The position numbers were made by a program, and so were the translations under genes. The notes beneath the pieces were generated by a model. That model was not told where the DNA came from. It saw nothing but the letters and a program-made list of their open reading frames with translations, and did no database searches. DNA of 64,000 nt from Sphaeramia orbicularis (Eukaryota > Chordata > Actinopteri > Kurtiformes > Apogonidae): assembly GCF_902148855.1 (NCBI RefSeq), contig NC_043962.1:30246828-30310827 (forward strand), given 5' to 3'. Of the stretch, positions 48,201 through 63,847 are shown piece by piece (position 1 is the first letter of the stretch; each line of letters opens with the position of its first letter).

Positions 48201-48613
48201 GCTTATCACGGATGCTTAGAAGGTCAAGCCTTAACACCAGATATTAACATTTTATTGTTTCAACCTGGAAACATCATGGATTTATATTAATTATATCAGT
48301 CACATGAGATAAATGCGTTGGTGAACAGGTCAATCTACTCACTAAACTTTCACAATCTAAGCTGTGCCGTATAAACACTCTCAAAGGTCACGGTAGATTA
48401 AACTTGCTGTTTGCTTCCTGCATTTTACCAGTGAAACCCAAACATTTTAAAAGTTTATCTAATTTAATTGAGGTAGGATTGTCCTAGAAGACTGTTGTTC
48501 CTGTTGATGGATGGCACCATAACACAGCATTATTTAAAGAGTAGTAGAGGGAGAGAAAGCTGCTGATTAACACTGATTTGCTGACATCCTGAGTATATCA
48601 CTGTGTATATATG

Positions 48614-48694
<81 letters not shown>

Positions 48695-49265
48695 CAGGTT
48701 GAAGGAATTAGAATGAAAAACAATTAACAAAATATCAGAGAGAGTGATTCCATGCTGTTTCAATGAGGATTTGATTCTTCAGCCTATTTCTTCATCTTCT
48801 GTTGAAGGGAAAAAAATGATGTACATAAATAAAATCTAGAGGTTTACAGTTTAAATGAAACATTCCAGTCAGTATTTACTGTGGAAATGGCACATTTTTC
48901 TCAGTACTTGACGTTGTGTCCATTATTCTGACAAACAGCACTATTCATGAATTACATCATCTTCATTTAAGTTTACTCAGTGGAAGTAAAATCAGATTAT
49001 CTTTTTAGTGGTCAGTACATTGTTTTTTGTAAAATTAAACCTTAAACATAATATTTTAAAGTGTTTTTTTTATTGCAGGCTGCATGGCAGATACCATGAG
49101 TTGGCTCCACATCTGGTACCAATGGACTACACCAATGACCCTGAATGTAAACTACCTTTAGCCTTGATAGTAAATATGCCAGAGTTAAAGGTACAATATC
49201 CTGTTTTTGTACTTTCTTCACAACTCTTTTCAAACAGATCAGCCTGTCTTACATCTTCATTTTTA

Positions 49266-49319
<54 letters not shown>

Positions 49320-51989
49320 AACCCTCTGTTATTTGTTTTGAATTTTGACATGAGAACGCATTAAACCCAACATGGCACATACTGCTCTTGTGGGCTGACA
49401 CTTGATCAATACAGACTCTCTGGTCTTTCAGGGACCAGAATTGATTTTTAACTGCCATCATCACAAATCTGATTGTACAAGACAACACATTTTTGAGCTT
49501 ATGAAATTTAATGTGCCATGAAATTATCTACCTTCGCAGGACTGCATTTCCTTCTATTTTGAGCACATCTTCATAGAACTTTCAGAAAATTTAAAAATGT
49601 CATGTTGTGTAACACGACTCATTACATTATCTCCGCATTTTCCCATATATATTAAAAATGAATATAAAAGGAATCCATGGTCACCAAGAATTTTGCACAG
49701 ATCCTGTAATGTGCTTTTCATCTGAGTATAATTAATTCCTGTCTGTAAAAATGTCATAGTTAAGTCTATGAGGACGACAGAGGTAAGATGGAGACCAGGC
49801 TAGGCAGGATTGATGAGGCTTAGAAAATGGTATTTCAGAGATTTATTATCATAAATAAATGCATTTTTGCTGAAGATGGAGTTGACTATAGTGCAGCAAC
49901 TGATTTCTTTGACTTTAGTTTCAGTATGTGATTGCAGTTTTTACCAACAGGGATTGGTAAAAGCATTTGGCAAAGGCACTCGACACAACAGCAGGGCAGC
50001 AGGATGTGGTTCTGACTCATTTGTTATGGCCTCGGCTCCAGTGTGAATTTTGTGTGAAGTTATGTCACATCAGCTAATTATAAGTGATATATAAAACCCC
50101 TTCTAGCAACTCACAGCGGAGCGGCAGAGTAAAGTAGAAAATATTGACTTCACCAAAGAACAAGTCAGCTTTTTCCTGTTGAAGAATTTCCTATTGTTCA
50201 GCAGAAGTACTCACATTTAAACACAGAAGTGACGACGGCAAATTGTCGTGAAATGATTATAATTTTTTCAAGATGTTTTTAATGATTTTTCCATGTCCGA
50301 ACAATATGCTGCACTCATTGTTATTAATTTAATTGTTACATTAAAAGTAGGGAAGGAGATCCTGGAAAAATGGTTAGAGCAAGCTACATTTTGAAAATAC
50401 ACAATTCATAAGTCCAAACCCCTTTCTTCAGACTTCCCCTCGAAGCCACGCCTCCAGAGTACTGGAACGCACAATGCCCCCCCCAATTCATTCCGCCCCT
50501 CCCGCTCTTACGATCCACCCCCTGGTCCGTGTATCCGTGCGTAATTCTGAATTCAAGTCTGCAGGTACGCCTGTTCATCAGTATATTAGATTAGAAGTTG
50601 GACTTTTCACTTGTTATTTTGATACATGTTCTAAGTAATCTATGGCTAGTAAGAACAGCTGATTGCAGTAAGACTGATGTCAGGCTAGCAGCCCACTAAA
50701 GTTTGCTTTGAACGCCGTAATCTATGTATTTCACTATTATGTTTTGTCAGCAGAAAAGCCCCAGCTCATACCTAGCTGGCTAACGTTACATTGCCTAGTG
50801 ATTTATGTTAGTGACAAACAGCCTGCTGGTGAATTTTACATCCTAATATAGCTAATATAGACTAGACTAGACTAATACGGACTCTGGCTTTGTTTCCTGT
50901 ACAAGTGCTCCAAGCCTCTGAAAATGTGCAATTCGTGCATGAAGAGGGGTACGCGTGGAAGGGGGAGGGACAAATGGCAGTTGAGTTTGATAGACATATC
51001 ACCATTCAATCATTTTGATGGGTCGATTAAAATTGTTGGATGGTGTTTTTTCAGTCCTGTCTGTTCCACAGGTGACTACATTTTTTTTATTTTTATGTTT
51101 GAGCATTTAATTAATTGGTTGCAATCGGGGTATGAAGGGGATTTTAAGTAATATAGTAAAAAATGCTCCAGGAAAACATGTCCTACCCTACCTTTAATGT
51201 GTAAAAACATTTTCATTCATCTTTCTAAATGTTATCTGCAGGAAAATCCATTCCGCAACAGGATTGTAGAGTCTTTCTCAGAGGACGGGATGGGAAATCT
51301 CAGCTTCAATGAATTTGTGGACATGTTCTCAGTGTTGAGTGAGATGGCTCCGAGGGAACTGAAAGCCATATATGCCTTCAAAATATACGGTGAAGACATA
51401 TTTATAGAATATACATAATAATGTTTGTAATTTCAAACAATGTGCAGAAGTGAAAAGTTTTCATTCTTTACTGCCCGTAGATTTCAATGTGGATAATTAC
51501 TTGTGCAAAGAGGATCTGGAGAAGACACTGAACAAGCTGACAAAGGAGGAGCTGACTCCAGAAGAGGTCGAGCTTGTGTGTGAGAAATCCATCGAGGAGG
51601 CTGATTTGGATGGAGACAACAAGCTGTCCTTCGCTGACTTTGAAAACATGATAACTAGAGCGCCTGACTTTTTAAGGTAATGCACTTTTAGTGAATAGAA
51701 AAGTGCTGATTAAAGAGAAGCATTTGTGTCATGTTAGTTTTCTTTCACTTTATCTAGTGGTAATTAAAATCAGGCAATGCATTCATACAGAAGTACTGCA
51801 GTACAGTAGGAGGGCTACTTTAAAAAAAAAAAAAATTCTGTTTACATTTTCATCAAAGTATGCCCCCACTGGAATGATAACAATTTTCTCTGTTTCTATT
51901 AATTTAGTATTCATAGAGTAAGTCTCTGTGTTTGCATTCATTCAAATTCCCTCTGTCTTCACTCCAGCACCTTTCATATCAGGATCTAA
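45230..51989 (+). CDS. cib2: Calcium and integrin binding protein 2, 6 exons
   Basis: EF-hand calcium/magnesium sensor. In vertebrates it binds TMC1/2 in the hair-cell mechanotransduction complex and is needed in hearing and retina. Coding exons: 45230-45280, 46788-46822, 49079-49190, 51242-51389, 51481-51676, 51968-51989, giving 564 nt and 187 aa, equal to human CIB2. The N-terminus [17 protein letters not shown] has a Gly2 fit for myristoylation. The functional EF-hands are [12 protein letters not shown] (116-127) and [12 protein letters not shown] (157-168), with Asp at positions 1, 5 and 12 in both loops. The C-terminal tail FHIRI is conserved. The segment [14 protein letters not shown] is the variable part of the family. 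Introns 1-3 are 1.5-2.3 kb and hold repeats. Confidence 0.97.
45598..45812. mobile_element. Short TIR element (family C), cib2 intron 1
   Basis: Second copy of the element at 37324-37555, in the same orientation. It begins ATCCTCCTGAGACCCAGCAA and ends CTTTCCTGGGTCTCAGGAT. The interior aligns throughout with small indels. It is non-coding and lies about 320 bp downstream of cib2 exon 1. Confidence 0.85.
48605..48692. repeat. (TA)n microsatellite in cib2 intron 2
   Basis: Alternating TA with two TATG interruptions near its start. The rest of intron 2 (46823-49078) is AT-rich with no gene seen. Confidence 0.96.
49268..49316. repeat. (TA)n microsatellite in cib2 intron 3
   Basis: About 48 bp of pure TA, starting about 78 bp after the donor of cib2 exon 3. 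Confidence 0.97.
50341..51197. mobile_element. TTAA-flanked non-autonomous DNA element (family D), cib2 intron 3
   Basis: The element begins TTAAAAGTAGGGAAGGA and ends TCCTACCCTACCTTTAA, an imperfect inverted repeat inside TTAA. Sub-terminal CCTGG segments are mirrored as well. Over 857 bp I see no coherent coding region. It ends 45 bp before cib2 exon 4, so it may supply the branch-point region of that acceptor. Confidence 0.75.
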
Positions 51990-52655
51990 AAGGGCTCTGT
52001 GGAAAGTTTCCAAGGTGGACAGTGTGGATTCTACCTCCTCTGTGTGCGGCCACAGCACATCCATCAGTGGTCCTTATGTTATCCTGCCGTTACTAAATCC
52101 TGCTCAGTTAAAATGCACAGAGATGCATAAAGGAAGGATGAAAGATTCTCAGGACTCTGCATCTCTTAACAGATAATAGAATTTAGTTTTCTATTCATCA
52201 AACATAAAATGTGATCTTATTCAGCACTGAATAACTGATCAGATGAGATATATGTATTCCGTAATAGTAAAATGTATATAGACTTGCTGCATGTTGCACA
52301 TAACCTGAGTGTTGCCCTAAAATGACACATTAGATATGTAATATTTATATCACAGAGGACAAAGGCTGAAGGGGATAGAATCACAGTATTCGCATTAAGG
52401 GCCTAAATATAATTGTCTATCTGAGCTATGCAATATTTTTAAACATATGTAACATCTGATCAGCGATATAAACCAAGGTTATGTTTATGCTTCAGAAAAA
52501 GGATTATGATGACAATCATTTATATCCTACTGTTTGTCAGTGAATGAAGGGCTCTGCAATCTGAACTCACTGTTCCAGCCGTTATCATGAGATGTTTGTC
52601 ATATGTATGTACATTTTTCAGTATTTAATAACCTAATGCTCTTTGTCTTACTTTA

Positions 52656-52661
52656 AATAAA
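52656..52661 (+). terminator. Putative cib2 polyadenylation signal
   Basis: AATAAA lies 667 nt after the cib2 stop, followed by a T/G-rich stretch (TGTTTTCCTTTGCTGTCTG) that fits a downstream element. Earlier AATAAA hexamers were not noticed. Confidence 0.55.
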
Positions 52662-52689
52662 TGTTTTCCTTTGCTGTCTGAGTGAAGTG

Positions 52690-55420
52690 GTTTGTGAGAA
52701 TATTTGTAAAGGGTTTATGTAAAATTGTGAATTAGAATCCAGACCTTTAATACACGAGGGCTCAGTGCCCCCCCCCCCCCACCCCCCCGTATTAAAGTGC
52801 ATCAACTAGAATGACTTTCCTGACCTGCAGCTTTACTGAGTTCAGCAATATCCTGTTCATATAACCAGTTCATCTCATCACATCCACCCATAAAGATCAA
52901 GCAGAGTGCACAATAAAGCCTAGGAAGTGGCTGTGCCTGTGCATACTCTATTATACAAACCATAATGACTTGTTAAGCAGAATGTGATTATTTGGAGTGA
53001 GCTGCATCAGCATTCACAAGCACGATTACATCTGGTGCTCACAGTTAATCTCAACTGGGAAGCTGGGGGAGCTGTTCTCTTTCAGGCTTGTTCATGATTA
53101 ACTGGGTTTGCATTTCAGGGCGCTTTGGTACAGATTTGCATCGGGTGCATTTTAGGTGTGATATTAAGGGCCTGGGACTCTCAGAAGCTTCACTTCCTTG
53201 TCGCTACAACAAATACAAAAACAGTGACAACACTGGAATTGGAGCTGTAGACTGAATATCCTCCACCTGAGGCAGTGCACACTGACAGAGTCTGTTAAGC
53301 AGTGTGCAGCCATCAGAGCAGCCAGTTAATTCTTCATTCTATTATCTCCAGCTCCCTTTATGAGAGCACTATCAAATATTCAGGGTTATTCAAAGCTGAT
53401 TGTGTGGCTTCATTAATTACTGGTCTCACAGAGAACATCTGTTAATTATGATTTCCAGCAGGGAAGCTTCTGGTGCAATGTGATATTGAGGCTGTAAAGC
53501 AGCCATTACTATAAACAAATGTGTCCAAGCCTGGTCGGATATCCTTGAAGCTCACACTGATTTCTCTCCATGAGGTCTCTTTTGCTCTAATTTGATCTGA
53601 TTTAAGGGCCATTAGACTCTCAAAATGTGACAGTCATGGGGGTTTTGCAAACTGCTTGGTTGAAAACATAAAGGCAGCATGGAGGTTAATGCTGATTTTG
53701 AGAATGTTCTCTTCAGCTTTGTTTTTAATAGAATAGAATAGAGAGCATTTATTGGCATTGTATTGCAAAACAGCAATGAAATTTAGAGTGGTACTCCATA
53801 TGGTGCCACAAACAAAACAAAAAACAGAAAAAGAGAAAAAAAAGATATGTACATCCACATTAAAACTATCTTGCACATTCACCATAAAAACAACTCGTAC
53901 ATTTTTCAAACCCCATTTAAAACAATAGAATAAATAAGTAGATAATTATAGAAGTGCCATTAGCAGTTGATGCTAAAAATAAACAGATTAAAAAATCACG
54001 TGATCAAAGTGATGTGCTTAAAATATTTGCACATGTATTGTACTGACTGTCTATGGGGAAGAAAAAAAACGTTTTTGAATGTATTCGTCTGAGCTTTTAG
54101 AGACCTGAAGGCTCCAGGTCAAACAGAACAGTTCAGTAATGTTAAGTGTGAAGTGTCTTTACTGATGTTTATGGCTCTGATGATGATAATCCTGAACCAT
54201 GAGCTACTAAATAGACTTAAAGCACAGAAAAGTGTGCTTTTATGATGAAAACATAAGGCTATTTTTTTCTTTTTTCTGCATTATGCATAAACCCAGTAAT
54301 TGTCAGTGTGTTATTCACATACTGATACACTCAGCATAATCGTTTGTTGGTACATTTTGTTTATCTGTTTTCTACTGTCATTTTGTCATCTGCGTCACAG
54401 CTGAGACAGATAAAGTCATGAAAACATTTGGAAAAAACTAGAACATGGTTTGCTTTACACAACTTCCCAGGGGAAACACCTCATTTGCTTATTTCGCTAC
54501 ACTATGTACAGAAACAGTTCCTCTATTTAACTGCTTGTAAAGATAAATAGGACCATATGAAGCACATAGTCACAAGATAAGCTTTTGCGTTGTACTGCTG
54601 ACGGCACTAAAACTCTCGTCAAAAAGTAAAAAGCTGCATCATTTCTTTATCTTTGGGCCCCTTCCTATTTGCTTACGGCTGTTGAAGTATGCTAATTAAG
54701 TTTCCTGTGAATGAAGAGCATTATTGATGGCAGTCAAAACATTTACTTAGGTATCACACATCAGAGGTTTGTTCCCTGCCTCAAAAACACACTTTGTCAG
54801 AACAGGTACCCTCACTTGTGTTACAATTTTGCATATTTTGGCCTTTTCTCTTCTATAAATGCACATAAACACATACTAACCCTTCCAACAACTACAGTGC
54901 AGCTACATGTTTTCTTTTGCTATTATCATGATGGTTTGCTTATCAATTTTAATCAGCTTTACCAGCACTATAGGAAAAAATATTGACGCTTAAATTTCAG
55001 ATTAAATAAATCCTTGAATCATTTTATGATGTGAGATTCTCCAATTGAATTGACGTACTGTAATCTTAAATACATCAGATACAACATCCATAAACATTTT
55101 CCAGTATAACACATAACATATGTCACATAACTTCCTCATGGGAGTCTATGATAGTTCTACATCCTCTTTCTCTGAGGTTAAACTGATTATCATCTGCTTT
55201 GTCATATACTGTATTTAACAGTTTCCTCTTTGAAAAGACTGAAAACTAATGAAATGACTCATTGACAGGCAGTAAATAAACTGTAAAAGACATCGTATTA
55301 CATCGTGTAAGCTTTTTCATTGGCAGCATTTAACTTCATAACCATGTGCTCTCTACTAAACTAATTTACCACAAAAAAATAAAATAAATAAATGACAGTT
55401 TTCCATCCATTTCATTAGAT
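52690..55420. other. Intergenic region cib2-sh2d7, no gene seen
   Basis: It contains a C-rich run at 52768-52788 and a degenerate interspersed repeat near 53728-53905 (AATAGAATAGAATAGAGAGC then TTTATTGGCATTGTATTGCA). That pattern is found in the 3' tails of fish LINE-type elements. The remainder is AT-rich and I recognise nothing else. Confidence 0.5.
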
Positions 55421-55557
55421 ATCTGTTTAATAGGTGTTTTATTTTTATTTCAGTACACAGTTTGTTCCATTTCTAGCCCACTGCCCTGCACAAAGAAAAA
55501 CGTAAAATAATAAATAAACAGGTAGCGAGAATACATAGATAGATGTGTGAGCCCTTG

Positions 55558-55689
<132 letters not shown>

Positions 55690-55786
55690 TACAATAGCGT
55701 TCACAGAGGACATATTAAAAAATAGTGTCAAGTGGAAGTGGTAGAATTTGTAAATGTTTCTTCAGTGGCAGTTCAGGTCATCTCCT

Positions 55787-58773
<2,987 letters not shown>

Positions 58774-59053
58774 CTAATCAAAGCCAGACATACAGTCGAT
58801 GTAGATGACCAGTATTCATAATGCATGTAGTGAGGCTGTATTTCAACTGGTTCATTTGTTTATTTTCCAGGAGGTGTCAACCAAAGACTAAAAATAGACT
58901 GTTCTCATCAACAGACAAACCAGTATACAGTACTTCAGCTCATTTCTAAGCATTTACTGTAAACTATTCGTTCAGTATTTAACTACAATACATAAATCTT
59001 TGTTTTAAATTCCAGACATTTCTTTAATTTCATTTACACTGACATTTCCTACT

Positions 59054-59614
59054 TTTAACCTTTAAACTCTCAGATACATTTTTCTTCTTTTCTTCCCAAA
59101 TGAATTTTTCTCTACTTTTAACCTTTTTAAGTGATTTAAAAACCACTTACTATAATAGCATCCTTTGCATTTTACATTTTTCAGTGAAAATTAGAATGCA
59201 CTAATCATGTAGATGTTCATAAAAGCTCAGAGTAAATTTAAAAGTTATTATATAAAAACAGAGAAAACTGAAGAAAATGTGACTTTTACAGCGAAATATA
59301 TCATTAACTGAATATAAAAACTACAACCACTGTCATTTGTTAAACTGCATGTTTTTTTTTTGTTTTGTTTTTTTTCATTTATCAAGCTACATGGGTGAAT
59401 CAGTGTTGAAAAAACTGATTGTTTCCACATTGACTATGGAGTCTTTAAATGTCCAAATGGGTCATATTTAATGACGATGATGATGAACGCTGAAAAACTG
59501 CATTTTATCTAAATTATTTACATGTGTAAATAGAATTAGTGGTGCAACAGATATTAAACATTTTAGATCAGTAGATGCTTTTAGTCGTCGTGGTAGTAAG
59601 TCTTTGACAGTTAA
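59054..59614. mobile_element. TTAA-flanked MITE (family B), inverted copy in sh2d7 5' intron
   Basis: The reverse complement aligns with the 57327-57791 copy: TTCAGTTAATGATATATTTC, then AGTCACATTTTCTTCAGTTT, then GAGCTTTTATGAACATCTAC. Ends TTAACCTTTAAACTC and GTCAAAGACTT-like give approximate limits. It is more diverged than the intact copy. Confidence 0.7.
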
Positions 59615-59921
59615 ACCTTTCAAACAATTTTAAGTGTTTAAATAAGTGTTTACTTCTACACATTCCTTTTCAGATATGCAAATAACATTAAAATTGTATT
59701 TGGTATTTCTGTTATATAACAGTATATACATTTTTAAAAATGTCTTATGTTGATAATTTGCTTCAGGCATTTGCTTTTATTGGTATCTGTATTGTGTTTT
59801 TTTTATATGTCAGAAATAAAACATTTATTCTTAATTTAAGTAAACTGTTACCTTATTCTGAGATATATGGTTTTTATTGGTATTAATTTACAGACTGACT
59901 GTATTTGATGGCAGCACTTAC

Positions 59922-60413
59922 CTTGAAACAAAATCTAAGACAGGCCCCGAGGCAGGGGGATTTGCTATGTTTCCTATTGTTTGGTCCAGAAAAGTGGCAG
60001 ATCTTCTCAGTTCTGGGTTTGTGTTGTCTGTATAATGTGCAACATTCCTTTTCTATTCCTGTAGAAAAAAAAAAAAAAAAAAAAAAAAAGAAGCAAAGCA
60101 TTAGTAATGACATTCTCAGTTTAATGTGAAGCTCAGATACTGTGATATATTTTTCAGTTCAGATGGAGTACTTACCTTTCCTTGGGATAAAGGCTAAATG
60201 GTTTGAACCTGGTATCATTTCAGCGTACATTAACATGCGCCTGTCAACTTCTAAACTGTCTGTAACTTCCAACCAAAGGTGTTCTGAAGGAGTATGACCC
60301 GACATGGGAGATATAGACACATGACATTTACAATTACATAGGTTTTTCCACCCGCCTGGAAAGCAGTTGTGCTCAGCAGTGGTAACATCAGAGTTCACAC
60401 AGCACGTTTGCAT
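59922..60413 (-). other. Two upstream exons of sh2d7, in frame with it
   Basis: Minus-strand exon A (about 60413 down to 60176) ends at a GTAAGT donor. Exon B (60058-59922) follows a 117-bp intron with a TACTAAT branch sequence, a long oligo-T tract and a CTACAG acceptor, and ends at a GTAAGT donor. The next acceptor (TGATTAG at 58774) leads into the sh2d7 start exon. From the ATG at 60413 the frame runs open through both exons and into MEQREQ, adding 129 residues. The added sequence is Cys-rich (MQTCCVNSD, NLCNCKCH, KECCTLY, CLGACLRFCF) and unlike anything I know. The exons may instead be 5' UTR. An in-frame TAA lies about 27 nt before that ATG. Confidence 0.55.
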
Positions 60414-61015
60414 GAAAAAAACACTAAGGGCGTCTTAAGAAAAAAAAAAAAAAAAAGCAAGGGCTTCCTGAAGAGAAACGGAAAGTAAGCTGTAAGAGAC
60501 TGTGGTTTTGACTGTGCATGGGTGTACTGGTTTGCAAGGAGAGATATTTTACCACATACTGTCTGATTACTGTAGTAATGGGAGAAAATTTGCGTCAGCG
60601 TTTGATTTTCTCTTCGCTCTGACCTGGGTTTGTATAAATATTGCCAGGACCAAACATGAACAGTATGGAAATGTTTAGGAAGAGCCCTTCTGTTTACAAA
60701 GATTTCAGTGGGCATAAAAACATTTCCCAGTTTTGTGATTCTGTCATAAATAACAGTAAACTCATTCCCCCAGTTTTCATGAATCACCTGCATTGGTTTC
60801 TGAGTAGTAGGAACTCCCTGTGGGGGAGATGCAATAACCAGAAAGAGTTTGTGTCACACTGAGCGGGATGAGACTGGATTTGATCATTCCCCAAACTTAA
60901 AATTTGACCTGTGATCTCATGGTAAATATTACAGCTCCTGATATGAAACACCTGGTTGTGAAGGATCTACATACAGCATCCCCTGCCATTTTATTCCAAT
61001 GTAGTTTTTTTATGT

Positions 61016-61063
61016 TTTAGTTTAGTTTAGTTTAGTTTAGTTTAGTTTAGTTTAGTTTAGTTT
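61016..61063. repeat. (TTTAG)n pentanucleotide microsatellite
   Basis: About nine TTTAG units at the edge of the adjoining interspersed repeat. Confidence 0.95.
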
Positions 61064-61524
61064 GAATATGCAACAAAACAAAATAATCCTACTTAGTCCT
61101 TATAAATGAAACAGATTATAAGAAAACAAAACAAACAAAACCTTATACATATACATGAAATCAAAGTATGATTTCATTTGCATATTCGAAAGGAGTGGGA
61201 GGAAGTATAATTTATTTAATCCCACCCCTTCTCCGCACAACAGTCTATTGTTTAGCTTCCGATCAACATTATATATGAAAAATCAAGTTCCTTGGATCAG
61301 TTAACCTCACGTATCATCTTCACATACACATACATACATACATACATACACACCTATATTGACATACCAGAAAAGTAAAAAAACAAAAAAACAAAAACAT
61401 ACTTACATCCTTGAAGGCAACACAAAATGAATACATAATGAAGTAAACAATAAGACAAAGTGAACTACGACGGTAATCAAAGAAAATATAATCAAATCGA
61501 CACACACACAAAACAAACAAACAC

Positions 61525-61555
<31 letters not shown>

Positions 61556-61600
61556 AAACAGTACCCATGTGTTCATACTCAACCCCCTTCTTCAATTTTA
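61064..61600. repeat. Interspersed repeat remnant, probably a LINE-type tail
   Basis: The segment GAAAGGAGTGGGAGGAAGTA followed by AATCCCACCCCTTCTCC is of a kind I associate with abundant fish interspersed repeats. Further on there are CA-rich, C20-plus (about 61523-61545) and A-rich tracts. Family and exact ends cannot be fixed by eye. Confidence 0.5.
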
Positions 61601-62399
61601 TACCATGTCTAGACCATCTCTTTAAACCTCTTTTTAAATTGGCTGATGTTTGGACATGTACATGTAATATGTACATATAATATAGTTTGTAGATTTACTT
61701 TGCTGTGGATGAACATCACCCTAAAATGTACTATATGACTAACTATTGCTACAGTACCGTGACCTACAATTTCAACATCACCTCAGACAGATCAACCTCT
61801 TTGTGAGTCATTCTGTGCACCCATGGGGGAGTAAAGAGGTTGTGGGTCACATGTTATCATCGGTTCCATGTATGTGAAGAAACTACTCCAAATTCTTTGG
61901 ATGATCAACTTTTTAGAACCTTACTTTAACTTTAGATAAGCAGTGTAAAACGTATTTGACTTACGATGCAGTTACCTCACAACAAGCTATCTAAGATCTT
62001 TTTTCTGGCTAATGGCAACATATCTGTGAGGGGGTGTGAGTCTATCAAAGGTCAAACATCAGTTAACGTCAGTCAAATGTCACAAACCACATTATTGCTG
62101 CATACTGCACAAGGAAAAATAAACAACCTTATGTTTCCACTAAAAGTAAACAAATGGTCTGACCTTATAAATCATTCAGTAAAACTCAGACCATTGAGAT
62201 CATCAAAGTTCAGTATTATTGGGTATTATTTTGGCCTGTGCTAATTTAAGACATATGCAGTTCTTACTGTAGGTGTTCATGTTGTGTGTGTTTTGTTTTT
62301 TATTAAAATTATCACAAATAAAATTTGCACAGAAAAAGTATTTCATCACAAATGTAAAAGATGATTAGACCTGCACTGAAGCTGCACATCTGTTTTATA

Positions 62400-62607
62400 C
62401 ACTGTTACCCATAAAGTTGGAATAATGTCAGACACATTCCTCTTTTTATTCCTGTTTATATACATCAATAATCACCTTTGACCTGCTGTATTGATTACAT
62501 ATTGAGTTCTACTTACACGTTATCTATTAAGAATAAATCACATTGTCACAATCATTTCATTAGAAGAGGTAAAAAAAAATTTGATTCCAACTTCATGGGC
62601 AATAGTG
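62400..62607. mobile_element. TA-flanked mariner-like MITE
   Basis: The ends CACTGTTACCCATAAAGTTG and GATTCCAACTTCATGGGCAA TAGTG are imperfect inverted repeats directly flanked by TA. At 208 bp it has no coding room. One end is repeated near 30015-30091 upstream of acsbg1. Confidence 0.8.
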
Positions 62608-63487
62608 TAAAACTTTATTTTCCAACAAATTCATCTAAAAGCTTAGCTTTAGTTACTTTTAAGGTGACATTATTTTCATCCGCTTTCTGTACAGTGAAAA
62701 CCATGTATCTCCAAAAGTGTTGATTTTTAATGTTTAATACTAAACCGAGGGATTCATTTTCTTTCAGTTGATGAAATTCTCTGACTTCTTACGATAAATA
62801 AACTGCTGGAAAATAATTTTTTGTGATACACTGTCATAGATTAAAATATGCATCAATAGATACTGAAAAAAAAGTCACCTCATGGGTTTAACTAAGCAAT
62901 AAGGCAAGAGACTTCCCTGGATAATTACTACGATTAATATTTTTCATAAGCAAAAGCTACAACTGATGCAGTAAGTAGCCTCTTTTTTCTTAAACAACCA
63001 TCAGTTCGACAGAGAGTATAAAGACTGAATTGTGTTTCAGTGGAAAAACTCTGTTCCATAGTGATAGATGCATCAGGGTGAGAAGAGAGGTGAATGAAGT
63101 GATTACCCATCATGCCTAGTGCCTACAGTACAAGCCTGAGGGGGCAGTGTTATAATCTGGAGTTGATTCAGTTGGTCAGGTCTGGGTTCTGTGCCCAAAT
63201 GATGACAGAAGTAAATAAAATGACATTATATAAGCTTGACAAAACAATGCCATGGTGAATGCATACCATAATCAAATCCTAATATATCCCTAAAAGAGCT
63301 CAAAACAACATCATGACAAAAACTGTCCAGTAGCCAAAGAGTAATGGAGGCTGTTTTGGTTTACCTAAGGATAATTATGTGGAATAAATAATGTGTGGAA
63401 TAATACATTCTCTTCTTTGCTGCCAAAAATAAATGAAAACTAATGAAAAGAAACAGATAATTATTAGTACCTTGTTAAGCAAACATT

Positions 63488-63560
63488 GTATTATATTATA
63501 TTATATTATATTATATTATATTATATTATATTATATTATATTATATTATATTATATTATT
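63488..63560. repeat. (TTATA)n pentanucleotide microsatellite
   Basis: About 15 near-perfect TTATA units, in the gene-free right end of the window. Confidence 0.96.
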
Positions 63561-63661
63561 ATGGGCCCTTAGAATCATCATCACCCCTCTTACAGTGCTC
63601 TTCCACAGCTGTAAAAATGCTACATAAACATAAATGCAGCAGTTATAGTTTATATATAAAA

Positions 63662-63790
63662 CACTGAATCAGAATCATCTTTCTCAGCCAAGTACATAAA
63701 CACACACAAGGAATTTGTGCAGGTAAATGTTGTCTCTCTAGTACATTACAAATACATGATAGAATAGAAGATGTAAGGAAAATAAATAAT
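63662..63790. repeat. Interspersed repeat remnant
   Basis: CAGAATCATCTTTCTCAGCC then AAGTACATAAACACACACAA and GGAATTTG, ending in an ATAGAATAGAAG-type tail. This word series is common in teleost interspersed repeats. It is probably a LINE-related 3' end. The assignment is from memory and is weak. Confidence 0.45.
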
Positions 63791-63847
63791 AAAAGAAACA
63801 TATCCATATAAACTCTATACACATAAAGACACAGTATCATAGTGACA

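Noticed and set aside
50924-51151. Possible transposase fragment inside the TTAA element of cib2 intron 3
   Set aside because: The 75-codon frame shows no transposase motif and does not extend. Treated as non-coding.
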